Positions 60,681 to 64,000 of a stretch of 64,000 bases of DNA are shown one piece after another. Position 1 is the stretch's first letter. Each line of letters starts with the position of its first letter. Source of the stretch: Gammaproteobacteria bacterium (GTDB lineage: Bacteria; Pseudomonadota; Gammaproteobacteria; Pseudomonadales; Pseudohongiellaceae); assembly GCA_041395725.1 (NCBI GenBank), contig JAWKZW010000001.1, positions 3,038,001-3,102,000 on the forward strand. Reading direction: 5' to 3'. A program made the translations under genes and the position numbers. A model generated the notes under the pieces. That model did not search any database and had not been told where the DNA came from. It saw only the letters and a program-made list of their open reading frames with translations.

Positions 60681-62336
60681 TTGGATACCATAAATGAATT
60701 TCTGCTGTTTCTGGATGGTTTCCTCGGCAGTGCGACCTGGTTTCCTTTTTTTCTGTTAGCGGTGGGAATTTTTCTTACACTCTACTTGAATTTCCCCCAG
60801 ATCCGTTACTTCAAACATGCAATCAGGGTCACACGGGGTAAATACGACACGGATGAGGCTGTCGGTGATACGACACACTTTCAGGCACTGTCAACGGCAT
60901 TGTCCGGCACCGTCGGCACCGGCAACATAGGCGGCGTCGCCCTGGCCCTGCACCTGGGGGGGCCGGCCGCGCTGTTCTGGATGTGGATGACAGCCTTCTT
61001 TGGCATGACCACCAAGTTTGTCGAGGTAACCCTGTCGCACAAATACCGGGAGACCACAGAGGACGGCACGATTGCGGGTGGTCCGATGTACTACATGGAA
61101 AAGGGGCTTAATGCCAAGTGGCTGGCCATGCTGTTCGCACTGGCTACTGTTCTCAGTGCGTTTGGCACTGGCAGTTTGCCGCAGATTAACAGTATTGCGG
61201 CCGGTCTGGAGAGTACGTTTTCCATCAATCCGGTGGTTACCGGCGCTGTTCTTTCAGTGCTGCTGGGCCTTGTGATTATCGGAGGAATCCGGCGCATCGC
61301 CCTGGTAGCCTCTACACTGGTACCGAGCATGGCCTTTATCTACCTGATTGGCGCTGTAGCGGTAATTATTCCAAACATGGGCAATGTCATCCCTTCTTTC
61401 ATCAGTATATTTTCTGATGCATTCACAGGGTCTGCTGCGACAGGCGGCTTTCTTGGGGCGACATTTGCCTTCGCGCTGAACCGTGGCGTCAATCGCGGGC
61501 TCTTCTCAAATGAAGCAGGTCAGGGCTCTGCGCCTATCGCCCACGCGGCTGCCAGAACAGAGGAATCTGTGGATGAGGGTATGGTTTCAATACTGGAACC
61601 TTTTATCGATACGATAATTATCTGTACTATCACCGGTCTGGTTATCCTGTCCTCCGGCGTCTGGATGGAGAAGCACCAGAACGAATTTCAGCGGGCGGAT
61701 ATGATGTTCCTTGCGGATGCCTACACAGATTCGGACCCACAGCAGGTGGAGCGGTTGTTTTCCTACCTGAGAGGCGATGATTCCGGGATAGGGATTTACA
61801 ATGGCGATATTCAGGTACAGGGTGGCGTCGCGACAAATACACAATCCTTCACCTTAATCAACTCACGCTCAATTGCCGAAGATGTGGTCTATCTGCGGGA
61901 TGAAACCCCGGTGACCGGCAGCCTCTCGGTAATTGACGGTCAGCTGGAAGATGTCGCGGTTCAGGTAACGGGGCGCTCATTGCTGCATTCAGTACCGCTG
62001 ACCACTGAAGCCTTTACCCGAGGGCTACTGGGCGAATACGGCAAGTACGTGGTTTCAATCGGTCTGTTGCTATTTGCCTTTTCGACCGCCATCGCCTGGT
62101 CGTATTACGGCGACCGGGCCATCACCTATCTGTTGGGTCCATCGGCGGTATTGCCCTACCGAGTAGTCTATGTGGTGGGGTTTTTCTATGCGGCGTTTGC
62201 CGATACTACTATCGTCTGGAATGTTTCATTGATCACAATCGTGCTGATGACATTGCCTAACCTGATCGGCATTTTGTTGCTCAGCCGGGAAATGAAACAA
62301 ACCACCAGTGATTATTGGAAGCGTTTCCACGGCTGA
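60681..62336 (+). CDS. Alanine/glycine:cation symporter (AGCS) with soluble insertion
   Basis: A 551-residue inner-membrane symporter. The start is TTG at 60681 with GAGGAG seven bases upstream; an ATG four bases earlier is out of frame and ends at once. AGCS blocks: TGNIGGVALALHLGGPAALF, MTTKFVEVTLSHKYRE, GTIAGGPMYYMEKGL and NRGVNRGLFSNEAGQGSAPIAHA, which hold the Na+ and amino-acid sites. Unlike typical members of about 450 residues, it has about 100 extra residues (around 335-435) between two late helices, with a predicted beta-rich, soluble character. The gene stands behind mrp. Confidence 0.88.
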   Translation: MDTINEFLLFLDGFLGSATWFPFFLLAVGIFLTLYLNFPQIRYFKHAIRVTRGKYDTDEAVGDTTHFQALSTALSGTVGTGNIGGVALALHLGGPAALFWMWMTAFFGMTTKFVEVTLSHKYRETTEDGTIAGGPMYYMEKGLNAKWLAMLFALATVLSAFGTGSLPQINSIAAGLESTFSINPVVTGAVLSVLLGLVIIGGIRRIALVASTLVPSMAFIYLIGAVAVIIPNMGNVIPSFISIFSDAFTGSAATGGFLGATFAFALNRGVNRGLFSNEAGQGSAPIAHAAARTEESVDEGMVSILEPFIDTIIICTITGLVILSSGVWMEKHQNEFQRADMMFLADAYTDSDPQQVERLFSYLRGDDSGIGIYNGDIQVQGGVATNTQSFTLINSRSIAEDVVYLRDETPVTGSLSVIDGQLEDVAVQVTGRSLLHSVPLTTEAFTRGLLGEYGKYVVSIGLLLFAFSTAIAWSYYGDRAITYLLGPSAVLPYRVVYVVGFFYAAFADTTIVWNVSLITIVLMTLPNLIGILLLSREMKQTTSDYWKRFHG

Positions 62337-62354
62337 GCAGTTAAAAGCCGGTCC

Positions 62355-64000
62355 TTAATGCTCCATTGCTTCACCGGGTAAACGGATTGTCTCGACGATT
62401 CTTTGCACGTCTTCGGGCGGCTCAGCCGTAACTCTGGCAACTGCCAGGGCTACCACCAGGTTAATGATCGTTCCTAATGTCCCGATACCTTCCGGTGACA
62501 GACCGAACAGCCAGCCGTCGGCATTGTCCATGCCGGGATTGATGAATTTGAAATAAATGATGTATCCCGCAGTGAATGCGAATCCGCAAATCATTCCAGA
62601 GATGGCGCCTTCCTTGTTCATGCGTTTTTGGAATATTCCCAATACAATAGCGGGAAAGAAAGAGGCGGCGGCCAGACCGAACGCGAAGGCGACTACCTGA
62701 GCCACGTAGCCTGGTGGATTAATGCCATAGTAGCCAGCTATCAGCACGGCGACAAAAATCGCTATCCTGGCGTAAAGCAATTCCTGTTTTTCGCTGATGC
62801 CAGGCATCAGGCTGCACTTGAGCAGGTCGTGAGAAACTGCCGTCGAAATCACCAGCAGCAGACCCGCTGCCGTAGACAGGGCGGCAGCGAGGCCGCCTGC
62901 TGCGACCAGAGCGACGACCCAGTTTGGCAGCCCGGCAATTTCAGGATTGGCCAGTACCATGATGTCGCGATTGACCTCCAGTTCATTGCGCTCAGGGTCA
63001 CCGACATACTGAATTCGTCCGTCATTGTTCTTGTCGGTAAAGGAGATCAGGTTAGTCGTCTCCCAGGTGGAAAACCACTCCGGAACTTCCGAGTACTCAA
63101 CGTTGTTGACTGTATCGATCAGGTTGGTTCGCGCGAAGGCGGCGACAGCAGGTGCTGTTGTGTAGAGAATTGCAATAAACACCAGGGCGTAACCCGCGGA
63201 CCGTCGCGCATCTCTCACATTGGGTACGGTAAAGAATCGAATGATTACGTGCGGAAGGCCGGCAGTGCCAAACATCAGGGCGGCGGTAATAAAGAAAACG
63301 TCCTGAGTGGATTTCTGACCCTCGGTGTAGACGGCAAAGCCGAGATCGCTGCTCAGGCCGTCAAGTCGGTCAAGCAGATAACCACCGCCGTACGCTTCGG
63401 TAAGCTGGGACCCGAATCCGAGTTGAGGTATGGGATTGTCGGTCATCAACAGCGAAATAAAAATGGCCGGAACCATGAACGCAAAGATGAGGACGCAGTA
63501 CTGTGCCACCTGAGTATAGGTGATGCCTTTCATGCCGCCCAGCACTGCGTAGAAAAAGACTATTGTCATGCCTATAATCACGCCGACCGTCAGGTCTACT
63601 TCGAGAAATCGAGAAAAAACAATACCGGCACCCTGCATCTGACCACAGACATAGACGAACGAGATTACAATTGCGCAGAATACAGCGATCAACCTGGCGG
63701 ACTGCGAATAATAGCGGTCGCCGATAAAGTCAGGAACCGTGAACTTGCCAAATTTACGCAGGTAAGGAGCGAGCAGCAGGGCCAGCAGTACATAGCCGCC
63801 GGTCCATCCCATAAGGTAAAAAGTGCCGTCGCGCCCCAGGAATGAAATCAGGCCCGCCATTGAAATGAACGAGGCGGCAGACATCCAGTCCGCGGCAGTC
63901 GCCATGCCATTAGCAAGCGGAGGAACGCCGCCGCCGGCCACATAAAAATCATGGGTGGATGATGCCCTGGACCTTATAGCGATACCTATATAGAGGCTGA
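62355..64000 (-). CDS. Sodium:solute symporter (SSS), ActP-like, N-terminus beyond window
   Basis: The frame stays open to base 64000 and includes residues upstream of its first Met (LYIGIAIRSRASSTHDFYVAG), so the N-terminus is outside the window. The 548 visible residues hold about 12 helices of the LeuT-fold SSS family, with GGVPPLANGMATAADWMSAASF (sodium and substrate site), SFVYVCGQMQGAGIVFSRFL, AGGLAAALSTAAGLLLVIST and a late loop region. It resembles acetate/propionate permeases of the ActP group, in particular longer subfamily members with a periplasmic loop (here TNLIDTVNNVEYSEVPEW). Convergent with the AGCS gene. Substrate is inferred. Confidence 0.87.
   Translation of the reverse strand, partial: SLYIGIAIRSRASSTHDFYVAGGGVPPLANGMATAADWMSAASFISMAGLISFLGRDGTFYLMGWTGGYVLLALLLAPYLRKFGKFTVPDFIGDRYYSQSARLIAVFCAIVISFVYVCGQMQGAGIVFSRFLEVDLTVGVIIGMTIVFFYAVLGGMKGITYTQVAQYCVLIFAFMVPAIFISLLMTDNPIPQLGFGSQLTEAYGGGYLLDRLDGLSSDLGFAVYTEGQKSTQDVFFITAALMFGTAGLPHVIIRFFTVPNVRDARRSAGYALVFIAILYTTAPAVAAFARTNLIDTVNNVEYSEVPEWFSTWETTNLISFTDKNNDGRIQYVGDPERNELEVNRDIMVLANPEIAGLPNWVVALVAAGGLAAALSTAAGLLLVISTAVSHDLLKCSLMPGISEKQELLYARIAIFVAVLIAGYYGINPPGYVAQVVAFAFGLAAASFFPAIVLGIFQKRMNKEGAISGMICGFAFTAGYIIYFKFINPGMDNADGWLFGLSPEGIGTLGTIINLVVALAVARVTAEPPEDVQRIVETIRLPGEAMEH

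Noticed and set aside
62628..63845. 405-codon plus-strand ORF
   Set aside because: Exactly antisense to the SSS symporter gene; composition (many Gln, Arg, Gly) and absence of any motif mark it as a shadow.
1..64000. CRISPR arrays, insertion sequences, rRNA genes, prophage
   Set aside because: No regularly spaced repeats, transposase, rRNA or phage structural genes were recognised anywhere in the window.

Overview
The window looks like chromosome from a free-living, probably marine gammaproteobacterium. This rests on a conserved gene order shared with Pseudomonas (aminotransferase/sfsA, dksA, gluQ, a CbrA-like kinase, a CbrB-like regulator, pcnB, panB, panC, acs), on mid-50s-looking GC, and on families common in marine Gammaproteobacteria (the beta-helix/SO2930-type diheme cytochrome pair, AGCS and SSS sodium symporters, a membrane pyrophosphatase). 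No genus can be named from sequence alone. No rRNA, phage, transposon or CRISPR array was seen.

Layout. 0-10 kb: end of a DUF547 gene, the selenocysteine tRNA gene selC, an alpha-E / circularly permuted ATP-grasp pair, a CHAD protein, an SLC13-type transporter, selB and a TPR protein. 10-17 kb: lactate permease, a LemA/M48 protease pair and pyruvate phosphate dikinase. 17.6-20.4 kb: a visibly AT-richer island holding a GNAT/LuxI-like protein, an ICMT-like membrane methyltransferase and a divergent six-helix membrane adenylyl cyclase. 20.4-34 kb: a 2-hydroxyacid dehydrogenase, selA, a Bcr/CflA efflux pump, a DUF58-TgpA-MoxR-TPR operon, a crotonase, a GNAT acetyltransferase and a cystine-type symporter. 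34-41 kb: a beta-helix lipoprotein, a frameshifted diheme cytochrome, OsmC, DUF1330, thiolase and acetyl-CoA synthetase. 41-52 kb: the pan/pcnB/cbr/gluQ/dksA cluster, an aminotransferase and sfsA. 52-64 kb: Rieske protein, a cystathionine gamma-synthase-like enzyme, two cell-envelope proteins of unknown role, hppA, an Mrp ATPase, and AGCS and SSS symporters.

How the parts fit. selC, selB and selA together imply that the cell decodes UGA as selenocysteine, although no selenoprotein or selD lies in the window. The cbrAB region is the most interesting part. Between cbrB and pcnB, exactly where Pseudomonas keeps the Hfq/Crc-sequestering RNA CrcZ, this genome has a 676-base non-coding gap. The gap carries a near-consensus sigma-54 promoter reading toward pcnB, at least five clusters of AAnAAnAA motifs on the same strand, and a closing GC hairpin. 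The lactate permease gene in the same window has an AAnAAnAA motif exactly where its ribosome binding site should be, as expected of an Hfq/Crc target. The sensor kinase is a short CbrA lacking the SSS transporter domain of Pseudomonas CbrA. I infer a CbrAB-CrcZ-type carbon catabolite repression circuit outside Pseudomonas.

The second candidate system is the AT-rich trio at 17.6-20.4 kb. A possible signal-synthesis gene pair faces a membrane adenylyl cyclase whose six-helix anchor could be a ligand receptor. Its function is inferred only from fold and arrangement.
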